Translations under genes and position numbers: made by a program
The notes under the pieces: generated by a model
Seen by the model: only the letters and a program-made list of their open reading frames with translations
Database searches by the model: none
Told to the model about the DNA's origin: nothing
Shown: positions 17,960 through 26,488 of the stretch, one piece after another
How positions within the stretch are numbered: position 1 is the stretch's first letter
How the letters are laid out: each line of letters opens with the position of its first letter
From: Oscillospiraceae bacterium
GTDB lineage: Bacteria; Bacillota; Clostridia; Oscillospirales; Oscillospiraceae
Reading direction: 5' to 3'
Assembly: GCA_017448455.1 (NCBI GenBank)
Contig: JAFSLL010000150.1
Location: 1-64,000 of the forward strand
Length of the DNA stretch: 64,000 nucleotides

Positions 17960-18110
17960 CGGCAGCTCTCCTCTCCGTCCCCTGTTTTAAGATGCTTCTA
18001 TTGTAACAAAGACGGAAAGCCCGCGCAACCGCTTTCTTTGATCTTCTCTGACACGGAATGCAACAGCATGTTTCTTTTCCGCTGCCGGACCGCAGAAAGG
18101 AGGAATCCCT

Positions 18111-18593
18111 ATGCCTGCCATTGACCGTTATACGGAACAGGCACAGTCTCTGATATCCGAATACCTGAAAAACGTGGAATCCGCCGAGCGCAGCCAATCG
18201 CCGACCGACGGCCTGCTGGGCACGAAGGGAGGCGTCCGGGACCATCCCTGTCATGACCGCTTTGTGTCGGATCTGGAGTTTTTCCTGAACACGGTTACGG
18301 CAGATGCCCCGGATTCGGACCGGGTGCGCGAACTGCTCCGCGCGCTCTGTGCGGCGCCGCTGGCGGCTTCCGTGCCGAAGAGCGCCTACTGGATGCTGCT
18401 CGCGGTTCAGGGGATGATCATTCCTCTGGTTGACCTGCTCACGCCGGAAGATGCCGCAGGGTTTTCGGAAGAATACGCGTCTCTTTACCCGCGCAGGGAG
18501 CGTCTTCCCGCGCAGCAGAAGCTGCTGGACGCCCTGCACGCCCGCTGCGGCAAAAAGAAGTCCCGGTTTCCGTTTCCTTTTTTCGGCTCTTGA
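18111..18593 (+). CDS. Hypothetical cytoplasmic protein
   Basis: A 160-residue, mainly helical protein without signal or membrane segments. Family not recognised. Residues 45-60 (HPCHDRFVSDLEFFLN) and 88-115 look like amphipathic helices. AAAGGAGG precedes the ATG. No neighbour on the same strand is close enough to suggest a role, apart from the EamA gene 144 bases downstream. Confidence 0.65.
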   Translation: MPAIDRYTEQAQSLISEYLKNVESAERSQSPTDGLLGTKGGVRDHPCHDRFVSDLEFFLNTVTADAPDSDRVRELLRALCAAPLAASVPKSAYWMLLAVQGMIIPLVDLLTPEDAAGFSEEYASLYPRRERLPAQQKLLDALHARCGKKKSRFPFPFFGS

Positions 18594-18618
18594 CTTTTAT
18601 GACGGAATGACGTATCGT
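18590..18618 (+). promoter_or_regulatory. Probable promoter before the EamA transporter gene
   Basis: TTGACT (18590-18595), a 17-base spacer and TATCGT (18613-18618), overlapping the end of the preceding gene. The leader that follows begins with the hairpin at 18617-18650. Confidence 0.5.
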
Positions 18619-18650
18619 GTGAAGCACTCCGGAAAACGGAGTCTTCACAC
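18617..18650 (+). other. Strong hairpin in the leader of the EamA transporter gene
   Basis: GTGTGAAG(C)ACTCCG pairs with CGGAGTCTTCACAC around a GAAAA loop, with a single bulged C. It has no T run directly after it, so it is not a normal terminator; it may be a leader structure or an mRNA end. Confidence 0.5.
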
Positions 18651-18737
18651 AATCTGTCTTTTCAGACTGTGCACGAGGAAAGGACAGATTGCCGTTCCCG
18701 TTTTCACAGAACGGAACTTTTTCAAGGAGGCGGTCGC

Positions 18738-19628
18738 GTGAAAGGCGCAAAGAACACCGGCGCGGAACCAGGTTCCCGGGGCCTGTCGTACGGCATGTAC
18801 ATTCTGGCCATGCTGATCTTCGGCACCAACGGCCTGCTGGTCGCGCGCATCTCGATCGCCAGCAGTCAGATCGTCCTGATGCGGACGCTGATCGGCGGCC
18901 TGCTGCTGACGGGCATCGTGCTGCTGCGGGGCGGCTTTGACCGGGAGGCTGTCCGCGCCGAGCGGGTCCAGCTCCTGTGCGGAGGCATCGCGCTCGGTCT
19001 GAACTGGGTCGCGCTGTTTGAGGCATACCGTCTGCTGAATGTGAGTCTCGCCACCCTGATCTACTATGTCGGGCCCATGCTCGTCCTGCTGTTTTCCCCG
19101 CTGCTCTTCCGCGAGAAGCTGACCGGCAGAAAGCTGATTTCCGTTCTGGCCGTGGCCGTCGGCCTCGTGTGCATCAGCGGCAGCATCGCCGCCGGCGGCA
19201 TGAGTGCGAAAGGTCTGCTGACCGCCATCGTCTCCGCACTGTTCTATGCCTCCCTGATTGTCTTCAACAAGCGGATTGTCCGCACTGGCGGCCTGCAGAC
19301 CGCCGCGCTCGAGCTGGACATCGCCTTTGTCGTTGTGCTGCTCTATGTGCTGCTCACCGTCGGTCTTCCGCGGCCGCAGGCCTCAGACCTGCCGTTTCTC
19401 GCCGCCATCGGACTCATCAATACCGGTCTCGCCTATCTGCTCTATTTCTCCGGGCTTCAGAAGCTGCCCGCGCAGTCCGTCGCGCTCATCAGCTACATCG
19501 ATCCCGTATCCGCCCTGCTGTTCTCCGCCCTGCTGCTGCAGGAGAGCCTGACCCCGGTGCAGACGCTCGGCGCCGTGCTCATCATCGGCGGCGCGATGTT
19601 CGGCGAATTGAAAAACCGTCGCAGCTGA
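18738..19628 (+). CDS. EamA/DMT superfamily transporter
   Basis: A 296-residue protein with ten hydrophobic helices in two EamA repeats (residues about 15-145 and 160-290); LNWVALFEAYRLLNVSLATL and ISYIDPVSALLFSALLLQE are typical of the drug/metabolite transporter family. Substrate unknown. The start is the GTG at 18738, because AAGGAGG lies eight bases upstream; an upstream frame exists but has no ribosome site. A terminator follows directly. Confidence 0.9.
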   Translation: MKGAKNTGAEPGSRGLSYGMYILAMLIFGTNGLLVARISIASSQIVLMRTLIGGLLLTGIVLLRGGFDREAVRAERVQLLCGGIALGLNWVALFEAYRLLNVSLATLIYYVGPMLVLLFSPLLFREKLTGRKLISVLAVAVGLVCISGSIAAGGMSAKGLLTAIVSALFYASLIVFNKRIVRTGGLQTAALELDIAFVVVLLYVLLTVGLPRPQASDLPFLAAIGLINTGLAYLLYFSGLQKLPAQSVALISYIDPVSALLFSALLLQESLTPVQTLGAVLIIGGAMFGELKNRRS

Positions 19629-19648
19629 ACAAGCCCCATAAAACAACC

Positions 19649-19684
19649 GTACCCGATCTGTTTTTTCAGACCGGGTACTTTTTT
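19649..19684. terminator. Terminator between convergent genes
   Basis: GTACCCG and CGGGTAC arms with inner CTG/CAG pairing and a six-T tail on the plus strand. Confidence 0.85.
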
Positions 19685-19702
19685 GTCAGGTCAGGTTCAT
19701 CC

Positions 19703-21943
19703 TCATTCTTCTATGTACCTGCGCCAGGTTGCGACGCGCCGCTTCATGCCGTCGATGTCCAGCACACCGCAGGCAAAGCCCTTTTGCACGAGCTCCGCCG
19801 GGACAAACTCATCATACTTCTCGAAGACCGGAACTTCTTTGGGATAGACCAGCTGCATGGGATCGAAAAACCGCTCCGCCTCTTCACAGACGATCTCGTA
19901 AAACTCCTCTTCGCTCACCTGCATGGTAAACTGCATGTAGTAGGGTCTGGACGTATTCAGCCCCCTCATGCCGAGCCGGGGACTGCAGCGGAGCTTCAGA
20001 AAGCGTTCCAGCGCCAGAAAGGCGTAGCTCCCCAGCCAGGGGAACAGTGCCCACATATTACCGCCGAGGTGCACCAGCGGGCGCTCTCCCATCCCGGCGC
20101 CGCGGAAGAGCTCCCTTGCGTCCGCCAGGCGGGCGACCGCGTGCGGCATCAGGTAGGGGTAGTTCTTCTCCTCTGCCAGCACGCCATACATGCGTTCCAG
20201 AATGCGGGTATGGATGTCGCCGGCGACATCGCCGAAGTAGGCGGGGATATTCCCCTTGACAAGGCTGCAACTGACATCCCTGCGCTCATGGTCCACCTCT
20301 TCCACGACCCAGACCCTGCCCGCGATGGCGATCTTGTCCCCGACGGGTGGGGGCTTGACAATCGTGCCGAGCTGTTCGGAGCCGGCGCGGACGGTATACT
20401 CGACGTTCTCCCGGAAGACCGCGTAGAACTTGTAGCTGTTGACCACCCGCTCCCCGGCGAGCCCCAGGATCAGGCCGCCGTTTTCGGTGCGGTTCACGTG
20501 GTCGATCTCGATCAGGTGCAGGAGCAGCTGACGAAAGTCCGCCTGTGTCACCCGGTGAAAGCTGCTCAGCGGCAGCACGCGGCTGGCAAGCTCGCCGGGT
20601 GTCATCTCCCCGCAGGAGGCCAGCGTGCTCATGGTCTGGTGGTAGAGCAGGCTGTAGGGCAGCCGGTCCATCCGCGGCGGTTCCACAAAACGCTCCTCGA
20701 TATACAGCTGGACCAGAGCGATGCCCTGGATCAGGTACCAGGGAATGCTGTCCGGCAGCATGGCCCGGGCCTCCTGGTGCTCCTCCCGCATGACGAACCA
20801 CATCTCCGAGGGGTCGCCGCGGCGCCCGGTCCGTCCCATGCGCTGCAGGAAGCCGGAGACGGTAAACGGCGCATCAATGTGGAAGGCGCGCTCCAGCCTG
20901 CCGATGTCGATGCCCAGCTCCAGCGTGGCCGTGGCACAGACGCTCATGAGGGACTCGTCGTCCTTCATTTCCTCCTCGGCGCTCTCCCGATAGGAGGCGG
21001 AGAGATTCCCGTGGTGGATCAGGAAACGGTCCGGTTCGTGGTTGGCCTCGCAGTACTGCCGCAGCGTCTGGCAGACCGCTTCGCATTCCTCGCGGGAGTT
21101 GGTGAAGATCAGGCACTTCTTTCCTCTGGTGTGCTCGAAGATATATCCCAGGCCCGGATCGGCGGCTTTTGGCGCCGTGTCGGTGGCGGGCTCGAGCGGC
21201 GGCGTCTCGGCAGCAGCGGTCTTCCCCTCATCCGCCTGCGGGTCGGAATTGTAAAAATGCTCCATGCTCAGGCGCCAGACTTCTTTCCCGCCGTCAAACT
21301 TCGGAATCACCGTTCCCCTCCCGCTCCCGGCGGACAGGAACTTCCCCGCGTCTTCCGGATTGCCGATGGTGGCGGACAGCCCGATTCTTCTCGGACTGCA
21401 GCCGGCCTGCCGGCAAAGCCGCTCGATCAGGCAGAAAGTCTGCAGGCCGCGGTCGGCGCGCAGGAGCGAGTGAATCTCGTCGATGACGATGAAGCGCAGA
21501 TCGCCGAAGAGGGAGGGGATCTCCATGTGTTTGTTGATGAGCAGGGACTCCAGAGACTCCGGCGTAATCTGCAGAATGCCGGACGGTCTGCGCAGGAGCT
21601 TCCGCTTCCTCGTCTGCCCGGCGTCGCCGTGCCAGCGGGTAACCGCGATCCCCTCCTCCTCGCAGAGCTCGTTGAGGCGGCCGAACTGGTCGTTGATCAG
21701 CGCCTTGAGCGGCGCGATGTACAGCACGCCGACGGTGGAAGAGGGATTCTCGTCCAGCAGGGTCAGAATCGGGAAAAAGGCCGCTTCCGTCTTCCCCGAA
21801 GCGGTGGAGGCGGTCAGCAGCACATTCTCCTCGCTGCCGAAGATGGCCTCGCCCGCCGCGTTCTGCACGCCCCGCAGACTCTGCCAGCCGGAGCGGTAGA
21901 TGTAATCCTGAATAAAAGGCGCGTAGCGCTCAAACACGTTCAT
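19703..21943 (-). CDS. Superfamily 2 DEAD/DEAH helicase, BrxHI/Lhr-like
   Basis: A 746-residue helicase. Walker A is TASTASGKTEAA (residues 44-55), Walker B is DEIH (155-158), motif III is SATIG (190-194), and motif VI is near QRMGRTGRRGD. After the two RecA-like lobes there is a winged-helix and Lhr-like C-terminal region. It most resembles the Lhr-type helicase BrxHI that accompanies BrxD in type 2 BREX systems. The start overlaps the stop of the BrxD-like gene by four bases, so it is the third gene of a coupled TerB/BrxD/helicase operon. It probably remodels DNA or RNA at the direction of the partner ATPase. No methylase, PglZ or PglX is nearby. Confidence 0.9.
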   Translation of the reverse strand: MNVFERYAPFIQDYIYRSGWQSLRGVQNAAGEAIFGSEENVLLTASTASGKTEAAFFPILTLLDENPSSTVGVLYIAPLKALINDQFGRLNELCEEEGIAVTRWHGDAGQTRKRKLLRRPSGILQITPESLESLLINKHMEIPSLFGDLRFIVIDEIHSLLRADRGLQTFCLIERLCRQAGCSPRRIGLSATIGNPEDAGKFLSAGSGRGTVIPKFDGGKEVWRLSMEHFYNSDPQADEGKTAAAETPPLEPATDTAPKAADPGLGYIFEHTRGKKCLIFTNSREECEAVCQTLRQYCEANHEPDRFLIHHGNLSASYRESAEEEMKDDESLMSVCATATLELGIDIGRLERAFHIDAPFTVSGFLQRMGRTGRRGDPSEMWFVMREEHQEARAMLPDSIPWYLIQGIALVQLYIEERFVEPPRMDRLPYSLLYHQTMSTLASCGEMTPGELASRVLPLSSFHRVTQADFRQLLLHLIEIDHVNRTENGGLILGLAGERVVNSYKFYAVFRENVEYTVRAGSEQLGTIVKPPPVGDKIAIAGRVWVVEEVDHERRDVSCSLVKGNIPAYFGDVAGDIHTRILERMYGVLAEEKNYPYLMPHAVARLADARELFRGAGMGERPLVHLGGNMWALFPWLGSYAFLALERFLKLRCSPRLGMRGLNTSRPYYMQFTMQVSEEEFYEIVCEEAERFFDPMQLVYPKEVPVFEKYDEFVPAELVQKGFACGVLDIDGMKRRVATWRRYIEE

Positions 21944-23268
21944 AGCGTAAACTCCACAAAGCCCTGCTCCGTCTCATCGGAGACCGCCTCCGACTTCGCG
22001 TAGGAGAATTCATCCGACGCCAGCAGCGACGCGAGGTTCATCCCCGGATTCTGATAGAGCAGATCCAGCAGCTCGATAAAATCCCGGATGACCTCGCGCG
22101 GGGTGATGTTCTGGTCCGCGCCGATGCGTCCGTACTCAATCCGGATAAAGTTCACGAGGTCTTCCGTGGTGACGCCGCGGGGATAGCCGTAGAGCCCCGC
22201 GTGCATATCTGCCAGCTTCTCGCACAGCACCAGCATCTCCTCCGCCGTCAGCGGCTCCAGACGGATCACCGGGGCCAGGAGATCCCGCGCGCCAGGCCGG
22301 GAGAAGCGGCCTTCCGCCAGACGCGAGCGCAGCGCCTCGTAGCTGTAGATGCCGCGGCGTCTGTCCTCCAGCGCCTGCGGGGTCGCGCCCATGATAATCC
22401 CGAGGTAGCGGGCCTTGCCCTGCAGCGTGTCGTTGTACATGGTCAGGATCTTCTCATAGTTGTACTGACGGGTGACGGTGTTGGGGATCTTATAGATATT
22501 CACCAGCTCGTCGATCATGATCATCATGCCGGCATATCCGGCGAGGCGGAAAAAGGTCGCGAAGAGCTTCAGGTAGTCGTACCAGTCGTCATCGGTGATG
22601 ATCATGTTGACACCCAGCGCTTCCTTTGCCTCGCTCTTGAGCGTGTACTCCCCGCGGAACCAGCGCACGACCTTTGCCTTCGTCGTGTCGTCTCCCTCGA
22701 CATAGGCGTGATAGTAGGCGGAGAGAAGCTTCGCGAATTCAAAGCCGTGCACCAGCTCGCTGACGGAGGATGTCACCGCATAGATCTTCCGGTCCGTCGC
22801 GGCGGCGAGCGCGGGGTCGTCCGGCGTCAGGCCGGTCTCCTGCGCGGCTTCACTCTGCACCGCGCTGATCCAGCGGTCCAGAACCAGCGTCAGCGCGCCG
22901 CCCTCGGGTTTCGTCTTTGTAGACAGGTTGCCGATCAGTTCCCGGTAGGTGGCCAGGCCCTGTCCGCGCGTGCCCTGCAGCCGCCGCTCCGGGGAGAGAT
23001 CGGCGTCCGCCACAATGAAGCCGCGGTCCATCACGTAATTGCGGATGGTCTGCAGCAGGAAACTCTTTCCGGAACCGTAGCGCCCGACAATGAAGCGGAA
23101 GGACGCGCCGCCCTCAGAGATGATATCCACGTCGTGCAGCAGCGCCTCGATCTCGTTTTTCCGCCCGACCGTGATATACGGCAGGCCGATCCGCGGCACC
23201 ACGCCGCCCTTCAGCGAATTCAGCACGGTCTGTGAAATGCGCTTCGGCACTTTCCTGTTGTCTGTCAT
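21940..23268 (-). CDS. BrxD-like P-loop ATPase (DUF2791 type)
   Basis: A 442-residue ATPase. Walker A is GRYGSGKS (residues 62-69, Lys68) and Walker B is MMIMIDELVN (Asp253, Glu254). The opening SQTVLNSLKGGVVPRIGLPYITVGRKNEI is characteristic of the DUF2791/BrxD group of ORC/Cdc6-like STAND-related ATPases. It overlaps both neighbours by four bases (ATGA), which shows tight translational coupling with the TerB protein and the helicase. In BREX type 2 the BrxD and BrxHI proteins occur as a pair; here the same pair occurs with a TerB-domain protein. Function here is inferred, not known. Confidence 0.88.
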   Translation of the reverse strand: MTDNRKVPKRISQTVLNSLKGGVVPRIGLPYITVGRKNEIEALLHDVDIISEGGASFRFIVGRYGSGKSFLLQTIRNYVMDRGFIVADADLSPERRLQGTRGQGLATYRELIGNLSTKTKPEGGALTLVLDRWISAVQSEAAQETGLTPDDPALAAATDRKIYAVTSSVSELVHGFEFAKLLSAYYHAYVEGDDTTKAKVVRWFRGEYTLKSEAKEALGVNMIITDDDWYDYLKLFATFFRLAGYAGMMIMIDELVNIYKIPNTVTRQYNYEKILTMYNDTLQGKARYLGIIMGATPQALEDRRRGIYSYEALRSRLAEGRFSRPGARDLLAPVIRLEPLTAEEMLVLCEKLADMHAGLYGYPRGVTTEDLVNFIRIEYGRIGADQNITPREVIRDFIELLDLLYQNPGMNLASLLASDEFSYAKSEAVSDETEQGFVEFTL

Positions 23269-25136
23269 TCTGCGCTTCCTCCCAGCAACTGTTCCAGGTC
23301 TTCCCGGTAATCCTCCACGAGGGAGAGTCTGTCGTCCTCACAGGCGAGAACGGTATCCCCGATCTCGTCAAAGAGCGCCTCGTTGATCGCGTCCGCCGCG
23401 ATGGACGGCATGAGGTAATTGGCTCTGAGCAGTTCGGCCGCGCTCTCTCCGCGCAGAAGCGCGCGAAGAACGCGGATCTGCAGCGCGCTCAGCGGAAGAT
23501 CCGGCCGTACTTCTTCCTCCGCGGCAGGCAGCGCGGCATCCTCCGCCTCTTCCGCCTCGCCGCTCTCTTCGGTTCTTTCGTATTCTGTCAGCTCCGCCAG
23601 ATCGTCTTCCGTCAGCAGGCTGTCTCTCGTCTGCAGCGCGTCCCTGCGGATCTGATCCAGACCGGAGAGGTCAATCTCGATCTTCGGTCTGGCCGCTTCG
23701 ATGGCGGCGCGCCGATCCTCTTCCATCACCGCCCGGATATAAGGATCCGCCCAGGCGTCGGCCTCTCTCTCCTTCATGCCGCGGCCGGTTTTCAAATAGC
23801 GCCGCAGAAGCACGTCCGCCTGATGCAGCAGGCCCTGAAAACGCTCCCGGTCAAACTGTGCCTTTTCATAGGCCTCCACCTGCCAGCTTCCTCCGCGGCA
23901 GCGATAGACCCGGGTCTCATCCAGTACGTATTCCGCGTCCTTCGGACTGCTTTTCTGGTAGTACACGGCGTTTGCCAGCGGGTACCACTGGCGGGCCGTC
24001 CGGACGCCGAAGCAGAGCGTAAACAGATCTTTATCCTGCCAGCGGTACTGTGCGGCAGCCTTCCGCCACACCTCGCAGAACAGATGCCTGCCCCTCACAG
24101 CGTCGCCGGCGAGGACCGGCGACTGGGCAAACTTCTTTCCTCCGAACAGGCAGAGCGCCGGGAAGAGCTCCTCATCCGGGACATGCTCCGGGTCCCGCAG
24201 CAGCGCGAGCGCGCGGTCCTTCTGCAGCTGTTCCGGATCGGCAAAGGTCTGAACCAGCTCCGCCGGCATCCCCTGCAGGATGGCAAACTCCCGCATCCAG
24301 CGCCGCAGATTCTGCCGCATGCGCTGATCCCCGATCCCGGCATCCAGGTATCCCGTCTCGAAATCCCGCAGCTTCCGCAGACTGTCCTCCGGGGAGGAGG
24401 CGCCGATCCCGTTGAGCAGTTCATACAGATAGAGATAGGCCGCGGATGCCGCGATCGGCTGATAGTCCCCTCTCCGCACACGGGCGCGCCAGGAGAAGTA
24501 GCCCCGCAGCTGCTCGGCGGTCAGATCGTGGTAGGTCGGATAGTAGCAGAGGAAGTCCCCTTTCCAGGGCGCGTCGTCCTCATAATCCTGCATGAAGATG
24601 CCCTGACGGTAGAAGTTGTTCGCCTTCGCCTCCAGAGACTCCCTGCCGTACTCATACAGCCGCCGCATCTTCCGCAGCCGCTCCGGCAGGGCTTCTTTCG
24701 CCGGTCTGTAGGTACTCCCGGCAAAGGGCAGCGGGGTATCCCGATAAACCGCCCCCGTGGACGCGGGCGTGTTCCCGAGCACAATGGTATATCCCCGCTG
24801 TTCGCCGGCACTGACAGCGCGGTCAAGCAGCCGGAAGACAAGCGCCGGCTCCGTTCTGCCGTCAAAACGCAGCCCGACCCACTTCTGTCCGCGCATGCGG
24901 ATCGGTGACGAGAGCCAGGGTCGGGAATGCTCCGTCAGGCTCAGCTCCCCGCATTTGAGGTCGCAGCATTCGATCTCGGACCCGCTCTCCGCGTCCCACT
25001 GCCGCATCAGCAGCGCGACCCATTTCCCCGTCTGCGGGTGAACCAGCACGGAGTAGCCCGGAAAATCCGCCCATTTATGCTCTTCCTGTATCCCGTATTT
25101 TTCCAGCGCGTAGGCGGTCAGTTCCGACATCTCCAT
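23265..25136 (-). CDS. YjbR-TerB_N-TerB_C domain protein
   Basis: A 623-residue protein. Residues 1-115 resemble an MmcQ/YjbR-like domain (YALEKYGIQEEHKW, GKWVALLM, LKCGELSL, WVGLRFDG). Residues about 165-370 carry the TerB_N signature (NFYRQGIFMQDYEDD, FLCYYPTYHDLTAEQLRGYFSWRARVR). The C-terminal 180 residues (from about 440) are TerB_C-like, with a very acidic linker around 545-575. TerB domains occur in tellurite- and phage-stress systems; a DNA-surveillance role has been proposed for such gene neighbourhoods. ATG with GGGAGGGGGTGA; it is the first gene of its transcription unit, with its own promoter. Confidence 0.85.
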   Translation of the reverse strand: MEMSELTAYALEKYGIQEEHKWADFPGYSVLVHPQTGKWVALLMRQWDAESGSEIECCDLKCGELSLTEHSRPWLSSPIRMRGQKWVGLRFDGRTEPALVFRLLDRAVSAGEQRGYTIVLGNTPASTGAVYRDTPLPFAGSTYRPAKEALPERLRKMRRLYEYGRESLEAKANNFYRQGIFMQDYEDDAPWKGDFLCYYPTYHDLTAEQLRGYFSWRARVRRGDYQPIAASAAYLYLYELLNGIGASSPEDSLRKLRDFETGYLDAGIGDQRMRQNLRRWMREFAILQGMPAELVQTFADPEQLQKDRALALLRDPEHVPDEELFPALCLFGGKKFAQSPVLAGDAVRGRHLFCEVWRKAAAQYRWQDKDLFTLCFGVRTARQWYPLANAVYYQKSSPKDAEYVLDETRVYRCRGGSWQVEAYEKAQFDRERFQGLLHQADVLLRRYLKTGRGMKEREADAWADPYIRAVMEEDRRAAIEAARPKIEIDLSGLDQIRRDALQTRDSLLTEDDLAELTEYERTEESGEAEEAEDAALPAAEEEVRPDLPLSALQIRVLRALLRGESAAELLRANYLMPSIAADAINEALFDEIGDTVLACEDDRLSLVEDYREDLEQLLGGSAE

Positions 25137-25177
25137 GGATTCACCCCCTCCCTCGGTATTCCAGCCAAAGCATGAAA

Positions 25178-25205
25178 ATTATACCATGTTTCCGCCCGAA
25201 ATCAA
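25178..25205 (-). promoter_or_regulatory. Promoter of the TerB/BrxD/helicase operon
   Basis: Minus-strand TTGATT (25200-25205), a 16-base spacer and TATAAT (25178-25183), 42 bases before the ATG. It lies downstream of the terminator of the CARF nuclease gene, so the three-gene operon can be expressed independently of the nuclease. Confidence 0.8.
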
Positions 25206-25211
25206 GGCATG

Positions 25212-25238
25212 GAAAAGGAACGGTCCGCGAACCGTTCC
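25212..25238 (-). terminator. Terminator of the CARF nuclease gene
   Basis: GGAACGGT and ACCGTTCC form an eight-pair stem with a six-base loop; on the minus strand TTTTCC follows. It begins 13 bases after the nuclease stop codon. Confidence 0.8.
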
Positions 25239-25250
25239 TCTGTTTCTCTT

Positions 25251-26423
25251 TTACTGCATCATGGCCCGGATGCGCCTGTCAATCTCTCCGGTGGTAAGAT
25301 CGTGCAGATCCATGACCGCGATGTTCAGCTCCGCGGCACGGTTGCGCATGGCGGCGCCGCCTTTCTCGGCGGTCACGATCGCCGCTTTCGCGATATTCCC
25401 TCCGAAGCGGTCTCGGAGAACCGCCAGTTCGTTGAGCGCCTCCGTCTTCACGTCACAGGTCTTGCAGCTGATAAAGACGGGTGTAATGCCGCGCGTACAC
25501 ATGACATCCAGCTCATTGGTAACGGCGTTCTGCTTTCCGCTCCCCTCCCAGTCCACGATCGCGCTGAGGCGCACATCCCGGAAAAGCCCGGTATCCCGGC
25601 AGACCCTGTAGACATAGAGCTCCAGAACGCTGCCGACATCCCGCAGCCAGGAACGGATGTGCGCATCCCGAAATCGGAAGGAAACAGACTTCTCCGGTTC
25701 AATGGAGAGATTGCGGAGAAAGCCGATCTCTTCAAGCTCCCGCAGCGCCGCTTCCGGCGCGCTGATGCGGGAAGCGCGCTCACCCTTGACGGTATAGCTC
25801 CCCTCGGCCTCCAGAGAGATCGGCTGATCGGGAATCGTGGGTGACAGGCGCTGAATGTAGGTGACAATGTTGTTCCACTGACTTCGGTTTCTCAGATACA
25901 TCTGAAAGAAGGGATCGATATCGTCCATATAGCGGTCCAGAACGCTGTTGTCCACCCGGCCCTGCCGCATGGAGCCGCCCGCCATCAGGAAGCAGTCCTC
26001 CACGGATAGACTCACGCTGCAGGGCAGGTTTGCCGCGAAATCCGCGTTCCGGATGTTAAAGAAGCGGTTTCTTCGCCGGCTGTAGGTAAAGACCGGTATC
26101 GAAACCTCGCTGCACAGCAGCCCCGCCGCGAAGAGCACCGCGTCGGTTCCGCCGGTGATATCCAGCGCGCAGTCCGGATAACTGCCCACCACCTTGCGGA
26201 GCAGGCGGAGCATGGCTTCCGTATCGAAGACCCGGGCCGTCACAAACGCGATCTCTGTATCGATTCCGCGGTGACGGAAATAGGCCTGCATCTTTTTCCT
26301 GCGCCGCTCATCGGGGGCCAGGGCCTGCGGGCAGACAAAAACCACGCGCTCCGGGCGGAACATCTCCACCCCCAGCACATTCTCCAGCGGTCTTTCATCA
26401 AAGAGCTCTATCAAAGTCTGCAT
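25251..26423 (-). CDS. Card1/Can2-like CARF-PD-(D/E)xK nuclease (DUF1887)
   Basis: A 390-residue protein. The N-terminal Rossmann-like CARF region has the DITGGTDAVLFAAG motif (residues 88-101), which in this family forms the cyclic-oligonucleotide pocket. A winged-helix-like middle (about 205-255) leads to a PD-(D/E)xK nuclease core with Glu268 (VLELYVY), Asp306 (NELDVM) and Lys321 (VFISCK). This matches DUF1887 nucleases such as Card1 and Can2, which are activated by cyclic tetra-adenylate in type III CRISPR. No CRISPR array, Cas10 or cyclase is in the window, so its signal is unknown. Start at 26423 by the AGGGGAAGTG ribosome site; the longer frame is not needed. Confidence 0.88.
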   Translation of the reverse strand: MQTLIELFDERPLENVLGVEMFRPERVVFVCPQALAPDERRRKKMQAYFRHRGIDTEIAFVTARVFDTEAMLRLLRKVVGSYPDCALDITGGTDAVLFAAGLLCSEVSIPVFTYSRRRNRFFNIRNADFAANLPCSVSLSVEDCFLMAGGSMRQGRVDNSVLDRYMDDIDPFFQMYLRNRSQWNNIVTYIQRLSPTIPDQPISLEAEGSYTVKGERASRISAPEAALRELEEIGFLRNLSIEPEKSVSFRFRDAHIRSWLRDVGSVLELYVYRVCRDTGLFRDVRLSAIVDWEGSGKQNAVTNELDVMCTRGITPVFISCKTCDVKTEALNELAVLRDRFGGNIAKAAIVTAEKGGAAMRNRAAELNIAVMDLHDLTTGEIDRRIRAMMQ

Positions 26424-26488
26424 ATTACACTTCCCCTGCCTGATCGGAGGCAATATCAACGGGGTCTCCGCTGTCTCCGTCTGTCTGC

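Noticed and set aside
19169..22003. 944-codon plus-strand frame over the helicase gene
   Set aside because: No family motif and it runs against the intact helicase; codon-driven shadow.
19703..25136. Complete BREX system
   Set aside because: Only BrxD-like and BrxHI-like proteins are present; PglX/BrxX, PglZ, BrxC/PglY and PglW are missing.
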